Assembly: GCF_026650985.1 (NCBI RefSeq)
Contig: NZ_CP086239.1
Span: 1,488,001 to 1,552,000, forward strand
DNA from: Clostridium estertheticum
GTDB lineage: Bacteria; Bacillota; Clostridia; Clostridiales; Clostridiaceae
Length of the DNA stretch: 64,000 nt
Direction of reading: 5' to 3'
Part shown: positions 18,628-27,574 of the stretch, piece by piece
How positions within the stretch are numbered: position 1 is the stretch's first letter
How the letters are laid out: every line of letters begins with the position of its first letter
Notes under the pieces: model-generated
The model's input: the letters and a program-made list of their open reading frames with translations, nothing else
Told to the model about the DNA's origin: nothing
Databases searched by the model: none
Program-made: the position numbers and the translations under genes

Positions 18628-19977
18628 CTATGCTGTTCTAATAGTTCTTCCTGCCATACTATCTTGTATCATGCCTCCATCTAAAACTAATTTTCCGTTC
18701 ACAAACACGTATTTTATTCCTTCAGGATTTCTATCTGGAATCCCCACATCTGGAAAATCTGATTTATCTTTAATAGTATCTATATCAAAAATAACAACAT
18801 CTGCGTCTGTCCCCTTTTTAATTCGACCCTTTTGTTTAAGGCCCATAGTTTCTGCTGGAAGAAAAGTTGCCTTACGAACCGCCTCTACAAGGCTTATCTC
18901 CTTGCGTTCTCTGACCATATACCTAAAATATCTTGGAAATGTACCTGAAATTTGAGGATGTCCTTCACCCTTTTTATAAGGCCCAATATCTGACGATGGC
19001 ATTGCATAACTTTTATCTAAAGCCTTATATACACTATCATTCGAACCCGTACAATATATAATACATTCACAAGGATTACCAGCTCTTAATTCTTTATATA
19101 GTTTCTTGTTTAATCTCTCACCTTTATATTTTCCTGAAGCTACAAGCATTTTATTTAAACATAATAATCCATGATTCACATTCTTCTCGCAAAAAATTGC
19201 AGTTCCAATAGACGTAGCCCAATCGTTATATAATCCACTATCTATTCTTATATTTAATCCGTCCTCTATTGCTTTATCCACTATTTCTAACGCTTTATCC
19301 ATAACTGCATTATATTGATAAACAAAATGAGAAATTAGCACTGCAGCTCCTGTAACCCTCGAAATCTCAATAGCTTCTCTTAGTGAATTTAAATCATGAT
19401 CCGAAGAAACTCTTGTATGAATTGTAATAGGTCTGTTATGATTTGCAGCTATTATACATATAGCATATATTTCTTCAAGGGAGCTATGTGGAGCATATTC
19501 GAGTCCTAATGATAACCCACAAGCACCTTCAACTAATGCTTTTTCTGTAAGATATTGCATTTTGCAAATTTGTTCTTTATTAGCTGCTGAATATACATCT
19601 GTAATTCCAACGGCCTGACGCAGACTCATGGAATGTCCTACAAGTTCCGCTTGATTTATAACAAACCCTTTTTTATCTTGCTTATCAAAGAAAGTATTCA
19701 TATTTATTGGACTTAACCCACAATTACCACCTATTGTAGTAGTAATACCTTGACGAAGTGACAGCTCTCCACAATAATCTTCTCCATCTACATGTCCATG
19801 AATATCGATGAAGCCTGGTGAAACTATTAACCCCGATGCATTTATATTTTTTATTCCAACTAGTTCTCCAGTTGTTATTTCTGCCAGCTTTCCATCTTTT
19901 ATACCTAAACTTCCTTTGAAACTCGTTTTGAGTTCAGGATCAACTAAAGTACCATTATTAATAACAACATCAAACAT
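18628..19977 (-). CDS. D-aminoacylase-like amidohydrolase
   Basis: 449-residue amidohydrolase-superfamily protein with a metal-binding IHGH (H60, H62) after the VSPGFID lead-in, GNCGLSP (C86, the bridging cysteine in D-aminoacylases), ITIHTR for the next histidine, and the C-terminal KGTDADVVIFD strand typical of the composite domain. N-acyl-D-amino acid deacylases and related dihydroorotase-like enzymes share this pattern. It is downstream of an M20 enzyme under SAM riboswitch control with a 186-base gap, so a role in freeing a methionine-related amino acid from an N-acyl form is inferred. Confidence 0.85.
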   Translation of the reverse strand: MFDVVINNGTLVDPELKTSFKGSLGIKDGKLAEITTGELVGIKNINASGLIVSPGFIDIHGHVDGEDYCGELSLRQGITTTIGGNCGLSPINMNTFFDKQDKKGFVINQAELVGHSMSLRQAVGITDVYSAANKEQICKMQYLTEKALVEGACGLSLGLEYAPHSSLEEIYAICIIAANHNRPITIHTRVSSDHDLNSLREAIEISRVTGAAVLISHFVYQYNAVMDKALEIVDKAIEDGLNIRIDSGLYNDWATSIGTAIFCEKNVNHGLLCLNKMLVASGKYKGERLNKKLYKELRAGNPCECIIYCTGSNDSVYKALDKSYAMPSSDIGPYKKGEGHPQISGTFPRYFRYMVRERKEISLVEAVRKATFLPAETMGLKQKGRIKKGTDADVVIFDIDTIKDKSDFPDVGIPDRNPEGIKYVFVNGKLVLDGGMIQDSMAGRTIRTA

Positions 19978-20163
19978 TTATGAACACTCCCTTCAAAGAT
20001 TATTTTCAAAAGCTAATACTTGCCTTAATGTATTTCCAATATATTCATATCGTATTCCTAGTAAACATATATGTTTTAACTTTTACTAATATTACCACGA
20101 TTTTTTAAAATTGTCAATATGAAATAATTAATTCAATCTCCCAGATATTAATAAAGATAAAAG

Positions 20164-21375
20164 TTATTTCTCAGCCAGCACTCTACTAAATTCATCCTTT
20201 ATACTTTTTAGTTTATCTTCATCGGCTAACAAACAAAACCCAGTAAGTGCTAAAGCCTTCGCACCAGTTATTAACGCAATATCACCCTGCTCTGATATTG
20301 CTGCATCACAAAATTCTTTAGTGTGCCCTACTAAAGTATCTGGTCCTATTTTAATATTTGGCTGAATGGTTGGGACAACATGACTTATATTTCCAACATC
20401 TGAAGACCCAACATTTGATTCTTTTTTTATGTCTATATCAACTCCTAAGGAATTTAAACTTTCTACAAATATATTATCAAGTGTTCTATTTTTAAGCATG
20501 TTATCTACCTTATTTTGAAATGCTATAATGTTAACCTTAGAACCAGTAGCAAGCGCAGCGCCTTTAGCTATATTTCTGACTTTATTAGTTACTTCATCAC
20601 AACGTATACGAGTAGCTGCTCTAATAAAAAACCTCGCTTTAGCATACTCTGGAACAATATTTGGAGCATCTCCTCCATGAGTTATAATACCATGTATGCT
20701 TACATCCTTTGATAAATGCTGTCTTAACGCATTTATTCCATTAAATAATTGTATAACTCCCTCTAAAGCATTTATACCTTTTTCTGGGCAAGCTGCTGCA
20801 TGAGCTGATTTCCCTATAAATTCGAAATCCAATGGGTCAACAGCTAAAGAATCACTAGTAATACAATTTCTGCTTCCAGGATGGGCAATTAAGCAAGCAT
20901 CTATCCCTTTAAGTAAATTATATTTTACAAAACTTCCCTTTGCACTACCATTTTCTCCTCCTTCTTCAGCAGGAGTGCCTAAAACTACTACTTCACCCCC
21001 TACCTTATCAATTACTTTTGATAAACTAATTGCAGCTGCAACACTTGTAGTACCAATTATGTTATGACCGCAAGCATGTCCTAAGTTTGGAAGTGCATCA
21101 TACTCTGCTAAAAATCCTATAATTGGACCTTTTTTTTCTTTGGATTTTTTCCTTGCTATAAATGAGGTAGGATGGCCTGCTACTGATTTTTCTATGTTAA
21201 ACCCCTCATTTGACAAAACTTCAGTAAGAATAGTAGAAGCAAAAAATTCTTGGTTTCCTAACTCAGGGTTATTGTGGATATCATGACTGATTCTTATATA
21301 ATTTTCTTTGTTGCTATCAATATTTGATATAATCACCGCTTTTAATTCAGATCTCTTGTTTGTATTAGTTTCCAT
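20164..21375 (-). CDS. M20-family amidohydrolase under SAM riboswitch
   Basis: 403-residue M20 metallohydrolase, closer to the AbgB/amidohydrolase branch than the 17238-18404 gene. Metal ligands are in GHACGHN (C102, H104) and TPAEEGG (E137/E138); SNVGSSDVGNISHVVPTIQP near residue 340 is typical of this branch. The gene sits directly behind an S-box riboswitch and terminator (21479-21640), so it should be expressed when SAM is low. That implies a role in methionine supply, such as deacylating an N-acyl-methionine or a peptide. It has an AGGAGGG ribosome site. Confidence 0.9.
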   Translation of the reverse strand: METNTNKRSELKAVIISNIDSNKENYIRISHDIHNNPELGNQEFFASTILTEVLSNEGFNIEKSVAGHPTSFIARKKSKEKKGPIIGFLAEYDALPNLGHACGHNIIGTTSVAAAISLSKVIDKVGGEVVVLGTPAEEGGENGSAKGSFVKYNLLKGIDACLIAHPGSRNCITSDSLAVDPLDFEFIGKSAHAAACPEKGINALEGVIQLFNGINALRQHLSKDVSIHGIITHGGDAPNIVPEYAKARFFIRAATRIRCDEVTNKVRNIAKGAALATGSKVNIIAFQNKVDNMLKNRTLDNIFVESLNSLGVDIDIKKESNVGSSDVGNISHVVPTIQPNIKIGPDTLVGHTKEFCDAAISEQGDIALITGAKALALTGFCLLADEDKLKSIKDEFSRVLAEK

Positions 21376-21478
21376 ATGTTCCCTCCTAGTTTTTACTTGG
21401 ATTTATTGAAAATCCTATAAATTTATTTATACAGATTTAAAAATGATTGTTAACTAATTAGTTAATTCAGTTTTTTTG

Positions 21479-21512
21479 AAAAAATACCCTCTTCTATGAA
21501 AGAAGAGGGCAT
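21479..21512 (-). terminator. Terminator of the minus-strand SAM riboswitch
   Basis: Stem GCCCTCTTC/GAAGAGGGT with a small loop, followed on the minus strand by ATTTTTTC. It is the expression platform of the S-box at 21535-21640. Confidence 0.85.
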
Positions 21513-21534
21513 TTGAGTAATTTAAATAAAGCCA

Positions 21535-21640
21535 TCTTATCTTTCAAGAATGAATTTGCTGGAATTGGCACAGTATTCTAAAGAACCCGCTGCCGAGGCT
21601 TCAAAGGGCCAGTCCCTACACCTCTCTTGATAAGAATCAT
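21535..21640 (-). ncRNA. SAM riboswitch (S-box), minus strand
   Basis: The minus strand reads CTTATCAAGAGAGGTG, then GGGACTGGCCC, GAAGCCTCGGCAGC, CTGTGCCAATTCC and CTTGAAAGATAAG: the conserved S-box order with P1 paired between the two ends. The kink-turn and SAM-contact segments match the consensus. It controls the M20 gene at 20164-21375 and possibly the downstream D-aminoacylase-like gene. Confidence 0.95.
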
Positions 21641-21662
21641 CATATTAAGTTGTTTAAAAGCT

Positions 21663-21691
21663 ATAATAAATCTTTTATTTAATATTGTCAA
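21663..21691 (-). promoter_or_regulatory. Promoter for the minus-strand SAM riboswitch
   Basis: Minus strand TTGACA, 17-base spacer, TATTAT, about 20 bases before the aptamer. It faces away from the plus-strand promoter at 21719-21747. Confidence 0.85.
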
Positions 21692-21718
21692 CGATAAAAA
21701 AAATAAATAATTTTCTTG

Positions 21719-21747
21719 TTGACAATTTCAAAAGTAGTCAGTATAAT
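21719..21747 (+). promoter_or_regulatory. Promoter for metN riboswitch
   Basis: TTGACA, 17-base spacer, TATAAT, a consensus promoter about 45 bases before the aptamer. With the facing -35 at 21686-21691 it forms an inverted repeat TTGTCAAC...GTTGACAA (21685-21726). Confidence 0.92.
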
Positions 21748-21794
21748 AAATCTCAAGCAAGCAACAATTGCAAAAAACAAAAACTTAATAAATA

Positions 21795-21905
21795 TTCTTA
21801 TCGAGAGAAACTGAGGGATTGGCCCGATGATGTTTCAGCAACCACATGTTTTATTTACGTGTAAGGTGCTAATTCCATCAGAACATTGTTCTGAAAGATG
21901 AGTGA
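21795..21905 (+). ncRNA. SAM riboswitch (S-box), plus strand
   Basis: CTTATCGAGAGAAACTGAGG, then GGATTGGCCC, ATGATGTTTCAGCAACC, GGTGCTAATTCC and CTGAAAGATGAG: the full S-box consensus with P1-P4. It ends in a terminator at 21956-21990 and precedes metN, a classic S-box target. Confidence 0.97.
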
Positions 21906-21955
21906 AGGTGCTATTAAAAGTGAACCCTTACAATGGTAGTTTTTATATACATTTT

Positions 21956-21990
21956 ATCCTCTTCTTTTCTAAAAGAAGAGGATTTTTTTA
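21956..21990 (+). terminator. Riboswitch terminator upstream of metN
   Basis: 13-bp stem ATCCTCTTCTTTT with its complement, 2-base loop, T7 tail; the off-state of the S-box. Confidence 0.93.
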
Positions 21991-22014
21991 TTATGATTTT
22001 TAAGGAGGTAAAAT

Positions 22015-23082
22015 ATGATTTGGCTTAAAGGAATAAGAAAAGTTTATGTAAATGGTCAAGGAACAGTTGAAGCTTTAAAAGAAATTGATCTACATGTTGA
22101 GAAAGGTAAAATCTATGGAATTATTGGATACAGCGGAGCAGGCAAAAGCACTTTAATAAGATGCATAAATTTATTAGAGAAACCAACAAGTGGACAAGTT
22201 ATAGTTAATAATAGAGATTTAACTAAATTGTCAGGAAAATATCTAAGAGATAGCAGAAAAAAAATTGGTATGATATTTCAACATTTTAACTTAATGAGAA
22301 GTCGAAATGTATTTCAAAATGTTTCATATCCACTTAAGGGAAACAAATATAGTAAGGATGAAAAAAAAAAAAAAGTTTTAAGTCTTTTGGAGCTCGTTGG
22401 GCTTAGTGATAAGATTTTAGCATATCCATCACAACTAAGTGGAGGTCAAAAACAGAGAGTTGCTATCACTCGTGCACTCGCAAATGATCCACAAGTTTTA
22501 TTATGTGACGAAGCAACTTCGGCAATAGACCCACAAACCACCAGTTCAATTCTAAAACTTCTAAAGGAGATTAATGAAAAATTAAATTTAACAATAGTAA
22601 TAATTACTCACCAGATGGAAGTCGTAAAGGAGATTTGTCAGGAAGTTGCTGTAATGGAAGATGGGCTAATTGTAGAAAGGGGTGATATAATCGATATTTT
22701 CACAAACCCCCAAACTAAGATAACTAAAGATTTTATTTCTACTGTTTTCCACTATGATAAGATATACGATTTTATTCAGGATGAAGAATTCACAGATGGC
22801 GAAACAATTGCTAAAATATCATTTGTTGGTTCAAAAACAAGCCAAGCCTTTATTTCAAAGCTTTCAAGAAAATTTAAAATTGATGCCAGTATATTATTTG
22901 GAAATATTGAAATTATTCAACACGTACCTATTGGCAATTTAATTGTAAAGTTCACTGGCACAAGCGACGGAATAAGTGGATCAATAAAATATCTTGAACA
23001 AAACAATATAAATGTGGAGGTGATAACTCATGCATCAGTTTCTAATGACTTACATGCCAAATGTGATGGAATTATTTCCTGA
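22015..23082 (+). CDS. metN: Methionine ABC transporter ATPase MetN
   Basis: 355-residue MetN with Walker A GYSGAGKST, signature LSGGQKQRVAITRA, Walker B LLCDEATSAIDP and a C-terminal NIL domain (about 265-345) that senses methionine. It lies behind an S-box, with AAGGAGG upstream of the ATG. It normally drives MetI/MetQ import of methionine; here the permease is frameshifted and cut short and the binding protein is nearly gone, so this ATPase is orphaned in this locus. Confidence 0.97.
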   Translation: MIWLKGIRKVYVNGQGTVEALKEIDLHVEKGKIYGIIGYSGAGKSTLIRCINLLEKPTSGQVIVNNRDLTKLSGKYLRDSRKKIGMIFQHFNLMRSRNVFQNVSYPLKGNKYSKDEKKKKVLSLLELVGLSDKILAYPSQLSGGQKQRVAITRALANDPQVLLCDEATSAIDPQTTSSILKLLKEINEKLNLTIVIITHQMEVVKEICQEVAVMEDGLIVERGDIIDIFTNPQTKITKDFISTVFHYDKIYDFIQDEEFTDGETIAKISFVGSKTSQAFISKLSRKFKIDASILFGNIEIIQHVPIGNLIVKFTGTSDGISGSIKYLEQNNINVEVITHASVSNDLHAKCDGIIS

Positions 23083-23198
23083 TATGATAAGAGCATTATG
23101 GGAAACAATTGGAATGGTGTTTATATCAGGAATTCTCTACTCTAATAGGAATTCCTTTAGGCGTCATATTAGTTGTTACAAGGCCAGATAATATTCTC
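23030..23198 (+). pseudogene. metI: metI, methionine permease remnant
   Basis: Starts with ATG inside the metN 3' end (53-base overlap) after AGGTG. The frame reads MHQFLMTYMPNVMELFPDMI and on to FISGIL, then needs a shift at about 23134-23139, where a CT pair seems lost from a CTCTCT run, to continue as LIGIPLGVILVVTRPDNIL. MetI similarity stops at about 23198, after roughly 57 of about 217 codons. So this copy has both a frameshift and a truncation and cannot make a permease. Confidence 0.9.
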
Positions 23199-23468
23199 CG
23201 CTTTTGTTTATATATTCTTTCTTCACGATACTAACTGTATTGAAATACAATATGTTTGTATAGTGTTAATTCACGATATATTGTTAATACTACTGAATTC
23301 TGTTATACCCATGCCTTCTCGCATTTCTTTAATAGCCGTATAACAATAAGATAGCACCCCTTTAGTTTACCATAAAAACAGGTACCATTGTTTTTTATAG
23401 TGAATTTGCAATGCGAAACCTAAAAATTAAGATTCTCAATTATAATAAAATGTTTGCATAGACTGCAT
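23199..23468. other. No gene; left edge of accessory island
   Basis: Sequence after the metI break. I see no open frame with family features; a short minus-strand frame of about 20 codons (23280-23345) resembles nothing I recognise. The island junction with metI is at about 23198. Confidence 0.6.
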
Positions 23469-23610
23469 TTAAATTTCCCATGGAATAAATATTATTTTAT
23501 TATCTTCAATAACAACATATTCTGTAACACGACTTTTTCTCGACCTTCTTCAAAACTACCTATGTGTACTTTTAGATTATCATATACATTAAATTCATAT
23601 CATAGCTTCC
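23469..23610 (-). pseudogene. Remnant of a second zinc-ribbon-type nuclease
   Basis: The minus strand ends in IEDNKIIFIPWEI and a stop, almost the same as the C-terminus IEDNKIVFIPWKI of the nuclease at 38917-39747. Upstream, in another frame, NLKVHIGSFEEGREKV aligns with the FFIGSYSEGGGKV that precedes the catalytic Asp in the intact protein. The nuclease core between is deleted, so this is a decayed paralogue 15 kb from the intact copy. Confidence 0.75.
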
Positions 23611-23757
23611 TTATATTTTACTTTTTTAATTTCAATCCGTTTAATCATGTCTAATTAAAAAAATTTATAATTTACCTCCATGTAATATTCATTTTAATAA
23701 TTCATGTATGCGAGCACTGGCTTTATAAAAAAGTGTAAATAAAAAAGAAGCCATATT

Positions 23758-23783
23758 TGAACTGCCCCCTGTCAAGTAGACAG
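23758..23783. repeat. IS inverted repeat, left
   Basis: TGAACTGCCCCCTGTCAAGT then AGACAG; pairs with 27575-27600. Confidence 0.8.
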
Positions 23784-23837
23784 TGGAAATAATTAAAGAT
23801 TTCAAGTAAGGCGTCTATCAGTTGGTAGGCGCTTTGT

Positions 23838-24113
23838 TTATGCTGCATTACCTAATAGATATTGCTGATATTCTATTGGTGTCATGCACTTTAAACGTTT
23901 CTGATAACGTCTATTATTATAATAGTCTATATAGTTCTCAGTAGCTTTTTTTAAGCTTTCATAGTCTTCAAATTTATGAAGATAATACATCTCCGTTTTT
24001 AAGATTCCCCAAAAACCTTCCATTGGTCCATTATCAATGCAACGCCCGACCCTTGACATGCTCTGTGTCATTCCAGCTTTATTTAACTTTTCTTTAAATA
24101 TTTTTGAAGTATA
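23838..24113 (-). CDS. IS3 transposase OrfB, 3' exon
   Basis: Second exon of the transposase, 91 residues. From 24113 it reads YTSKIFKEKLNKAGMTQSMS and continues through NGPMEGFWGILKTEMYY, with the last Glu of the DDE triad in EGFWGILK. It joins in phase 0 to the exon ending at 26233 after intron removal, restoring a complete rve-type integrase core. The downstream IYDYYNN-type motif and PIEYQQ end are typical of IS3 OrfB. Confidence 0.9.
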   Translation of the reverse strand, partial: YTSKIFKEKLNKAGMTQSMSRVGRCIDNGPMEGFWGILKTEMYYLHKFEDYESLKKATENYIDYYNNRRYQKRLKCMTPIEYQQYLLGNAA

Positions 24114-24154
24114 ATCGATTAAGAAAAAGGGATTACTCCCTTTCCCTCATCTAA

Positions 24155-24189
24155 GAACCGTACGTGAGAGTTTCCCGCTCATACGGCTC
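24155..24189 (-). ncRNA. Group II intron domain V
   Basis: Minus strand GAGCCGTATGAGCGGGAAAC and, on the other arm, GTACGGTTC: the conserved catalytic hairpin of group II ribozymes, about 34 nt. Confidence 0.9.
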
Positions 24190-24207
24190 AAGCATTTCTT
24201 CACCTTT

Positions 24208-25686
24208 TCAGGCGGCAACAAGTGCATGCAGTTTCATCTTTCTTTGATCAAAATAGTCCTTATCTAAAAACGGTGTTTTTGAAATCTGCAGTTTTGGGTG
24301 TCTAACGATTTTAATCCGCCTCAAATTAATAAGACTATAATCGTCAGTCGTGAAAAGCCATCTTTTTACGTTTTTTTCATGCCAGTATCTATTTAACCGC
24401 CACCATTGGTTCTTGTTAGGGTGTCTGTGTTTTGCCCATTGCTGTAATAGGTAATAAAGGGTGTTATTAATGTATGAAAAAGCTTTGCTAGCAACAACGT
24501 GTTTGTGATAATTCGTCCAGCCTCTTATGACTTGATTAAGCCTTCGTATTAAATCAGATTGAGTGCTAGCTTTCCCCTCTTTCAGGATTATTGTGGAGCA
24601 TCTTCTAATTATGTTTTTAATGGAACTTTTAGAAGGTTTAACTATTAATTTCCCTTTGTATTTCTTAAATGTCCAGCCAAGAAAGTCAAATCCTTTGTCA
24701 ATATGTGTAATCCTAGTCTTTTCTTCTGATAGTGTGAGCCCTCTTGATCCAAGGAATTGACTAACAGTAGTTTTAAGTTCTTCGGCAACTTCTTTTGAGT
24801 TTGCAGTGATAACAAAGTCATCAGCATATCGAATTAAATTCACTTTAGTTTTGGCTCTGTAGTGATTCTCTATTTTACCTTTTGAATTTCTGTGGTATTT
24901 GTTTTGAATCACTTTTTCTAGTCCATCTAATGTCATATTTGCATATATACTAGAGATAGCTCCACCTTGCGGTGAACCTGTTTCTGTCGGAAATAGTTTT
25001 TCTTCATATATATATCCTGATTTTAGGAACTGCTTCATAATACCTTTATCCATTGGTATATTTTCTTGTAACCATTCATGGTTGATGTTATCAAAGCAAC
25101 CTTTTATGTCACCTTCAAGTATCCATGTCGGAGAGCATTTTCTAGCTAATACACAAAAAATTTGCTCGCAAGCATCTTTTGCACTTCTTCCATGACGGAA
25201 TCCAAATGAAATAGAATCACCTTTTGTTTCCGCGATTGGTTCAAGTGCTAGTGCGTATAAGGTTTGCATTGCTCTATCATACATTGTTGGTATGCCTAAT
25301 GGACGTTTTTGCTTTTTACCTTTCTTTTCGATATATACTCGTCTTAAAGGTTTTGATTTATAGTTTTTATCAGTTAGAGAAAGCACTGCTTTCATCTTTG
25401 AAGCAGAAGTCGACCATAGTTTCTTATCTACTCCGGGTGTGTTTTTCCCTTTATTTGTTGTTACTTTTCTTACAGCATAAGCTTTAGCTGAAAAAGAGTG
25501 GGTTAATAGGTATTGTAATCTTTTGGCCTTATTATTCCCTTTTACTGTTGCCTTAGCGATTCGGGTTTGTAGTCTATTAACATCGTTTTCAGCTTGTTTC
25601 CAATCAATAGTTTCCCATTGAAAGGCAAGTGATTTGGCGTCTTTTAGTCTCTCGGTTTTATCCGTCGTTGAATTACTAAAATTCAT
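24208..25686 (-). CDS. ltrA: Group II intron reverse transcriptase/maturase
   Basis: 492-residue intron-encoded protein. The RT core runs from RRVYIEKKGKKQKRPLGIPT through the catalytic RYADDFVI and SEEKTRITH, then the maturase domain with FDFLGWTFKKYKGKLIVKPS and RGWTNYHKHV. No clear Cys-His HNH endonuclease domain is visible at the C-terminus, so mobility may lack second-strand cleavage. It splices the host intron and drives retrohoming. It lies in domain IV of the intron; the surrounding structured RNA (25690-26232) forms domains I-III. Confidence 0.95.
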   Translation of the reverse strand: MNFSNSTTDKTERLKDAKSLAFQWETIDWKQAENDVNRLQTRIAKATVKGNNKAKRLQYLLTHSFSAKAYAVRKVTTNKGKNTPGVDKKLWSTSASKMKAVLSLTDKNYKSKPLRRVYIEKKGKKQKRPLGIPTMYDRAMQTLYALALEPIAETKGDSISFGFRHGRSAKDACEQIFCVLARKCSPTWILEGDIKGCFDNINHEWLQENIPMDKGIMKQFLKSGYIYEEKLFPTETGSPQGGAISSIYANMTLDGLEKVIQNKYHRNSKGKIENHYRAKTKVNLIRYADDFVITANSKEVAEELKTTVSQFLGSRGLTLSEEKTRITHIDKGFDFLGWTFKKYKGKLIVKPSKSSIKNIIRRCSTIILKEGKASTQSDLIRRLNQVIRGWTNYHKHVVASKAFSYINNTLYYLLQQWAKHRHPNKNQWWRLNRYWHEKNVKRWLFTTDDYSLINLRRIKIVRHPKLQISKTPFLDKDYFDQRKMKLHALVAA

Positions 25687-26232
25687 AAATATATAATCCT
25701 TTCCTGCTAAGAAATACCATAGGATAAGTCTGCACCCTTTCGGGTTAGGGCAAAGTTTGAACCCCTATCTGTTTTCATTACAAAATCAACATTCGCTTTT
25801 TATCCTTTTCTTCTGCCCTCTATGTCTTTTCTCCCCTTGCGGTTAGATACCTCTTGGTAGAGGAACATATAGGGTTTACCAAGTTCCACGTAATATATAA
25901 TTGCAAGTGCCTTAGGAGTCATCTTTAAACCGGGAGTTCTTTATCCATTCGCATTGGTTTATCAGTACGCCTTTGCTAGACTCCTCACCATTTTGGTCAA
26001 AGCGTTTCAGCCTATTTCGCTTTCTCCGCGTAACGATTCCTACAATGATTCACTTTACGTTCCCCATAGCATTCTTACTCTAGCAGTTATCCCAATTTAG
26101 GCTATTCGAACTTCCACATTGTCTCGTGAGCTTTCTAACCCGAACGTTACCATTTACGCTAGTCACGATAGAGTTACCCCGAAATGGATAGGGTAGTCTT
26201 TCGACAATATATTACGCGACTTCTTGTCGCAC

Positions 26233-26886
26233 CTGGAAACCTCGGTCACTATGAAATATTGGTTTAGCATAAGGGTATGCTTTAATAGCAAGATTAAAGG
26301 TGTCATAAACCAATTGATTATTATTAGAATTACCAATGACATATGAAACAATGCTTCTATCACCTAAATCAAATATTGCACTTAGATAAGCCTTTTGGCC
26401 ACTTCTCCCATATTTAAACTCGGTTACATCTGTAAGCCATTTTTCATTAATTTGTTCTGCTTTGAAATTTCTAGCCAAAATATTTTCTGCAGTAACTTCA
26501 GTAGTTGACTTAATATAATTATATCTTTTCTTTCTGCATACGGATTTTAATCCTATTATCCGCATAAGACGATAAATTCGTTTATAATTAACTGTTTTAT
26601 TATATTCTCTACGGATTTTAATCGTCATCTGGCGATAGCCTAAGATACCGTCATTTTCTTCATATAACCCGCAAATAAGTTTCAATAATTTTTCGTTTTT
26701 AAGTTCTCGATTGCTTTTTTCTCTGTGTAGCCATTTATAATATGCAGAATGGCTAACGCCGCCTAGAATGCACAACTCAGTTATAGGAAATTTATTTTCA
26801 TTAGCTAGTCCTTGGATTGCAAGATAAGTATCTTCGTATCTAACTTCGCTTAATATCGCCTTCTTTCTATCTCTTGGATTTTTTTT
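26233..26886 (-). CDS. IS3 transposase OrfB, 5' exon
   Basis: The readable ATG starts at 26775, but the frame is open back to 26879-26886 through SEVRYEDTYLAIQGLANENK, so it is probably made as an OrfAB fusion by -1 frameshifting at an A8 run. The exon ends at Q181 (from the ATG), followed by the intron. Contents: the HTH_21 region (RSHSAYYKWLHREK-like, RQMTIKIRREYN) and the first DDE aspartate in WLTDVTEFKY and the second in FHSDRGFQ. Confidence 0.88.
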
Positions 26887-27533
26887 AGAAGAGCATTCTC
26901 CATCTGTAATCTTCTGTTTTGTGCCTCTAAAAGCTTGTATTTAGCTTTTGACTTTTCATCTTCTGTCATTAGCTCTTCAAGTTTTGGCTTTCCACGTCGG
27001 TCTATAAGCACTTCAATACCAAACTGATTATACTTCTTCATCCATGTATAAATCTGAGGATAAGATACCTTATATTTTTCAATAGTTTTATTATAATTGT
27101 TATTGTTTTCAATACAGTATTTTATAATTTCAATGCGTTCATAATAAGAAGTCTTGCGTCCCTTGGTCATTATATGTTTTCCTCCTACTCCAGAAGATTT
27201 TATATTTTCATGACCATTATACTTCTTTACCCAATTGCATAAAACTGTATTTGAAGAAATATGATACTTAATACATAAATCATTCAGTGAGCCGTGTCCA
27301 CCAAGATATTCTTTTACAATGTTAATCTTAGATTTGGCAGTATAAGAAGCATTTTTGCAAGAATGCTTTAACCCTGCTTCACCTTCCGATTTATATCGTA
27401 TTACCCATTTTTGAAAAGAACTCTTATGCACTTTAAATTTGTTGCATAAGCTTAACATACTAGCTTTTCCATTTAGATATGATGTTACAGCCTTGATTTT
27501 TTGTTGGTCTGAGATAATTGATTTTCTTCCCAT
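26850..27533 (-). CDS. IS3 transposase OrfA
   Basis: 227-residue OrfA with repeated helix-turn-helix units (about residues 10-55, 65-110 and 125-180) and a leucine-rich C-terminal coiled coil (LLEAQNRRLQMENALLKKIQ) for dimerisation. It binds the IS ends. It overlaps the orfB frame, with an A8 slip site in the last codons. AGGAGGG ribosome site. It appears intact. Confidence 0.92.
   Translation of the reverse strand: MGRKSIISDQQKIKAVTSYLNGKASMLSLCNKFKVHKSSFQKWVIRYKSEGEAGLKHSCKNASYTAKSKINIVKEYLGGHGSLNDLCIKYHISSNTVLCNWVKKYNGHENIKSSGVGGKHIMTKGRKTSYYERIEIIKYCIENNNNYNKTIEKYKVSYPQIYTWMKKYNQFGIEVLIDRRGKPKLEELMTEDEKSKAKYKLLEAQNRRLQMENALLKKIQEIERRRY
26879..26886 (-). promoter_or_regulatory. Programmed -1 frameshift site
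   Basis: CTAAAAAAAATC near the end of orfA. Shifting back one base continues as KKNPRDRKKAILSEVRY into the orfB frame, the standard way IS3 elements make the OrfAB transposase. Confidence 0.75.
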
Positions 27534-27574
27534 AAAAAATAGCCCTCCTTATAGTAAACAGTTTTATTATTTAA

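Larger units (their letters stand above)
24114..26232 (-). mobile_element. Group II intron
   Basis: 2,119 bases. On the minus strand it starts with GTGCGAC, the group II 5' consensus, right after the codon CAG (Gln), and ends in AT just before TATACT. Removing it joins FHSDRGFQ with YTSKIF without changing frame. Domain V is at 24155-24189 and domain VI at 24114-24153. The intron carries a maturase/reverse transcriptase. It inserted in the same direction as the transposase gene, so splicing can restore OrfB. Confidence 0.93.

Noticed and set aside
24208-25686. Reverse transcriptase as part of a retron or diversity-generating element
   Set aside because: It has the maturase region and group II ends around it, and no template repeat or msr/msd-like structure is seen.
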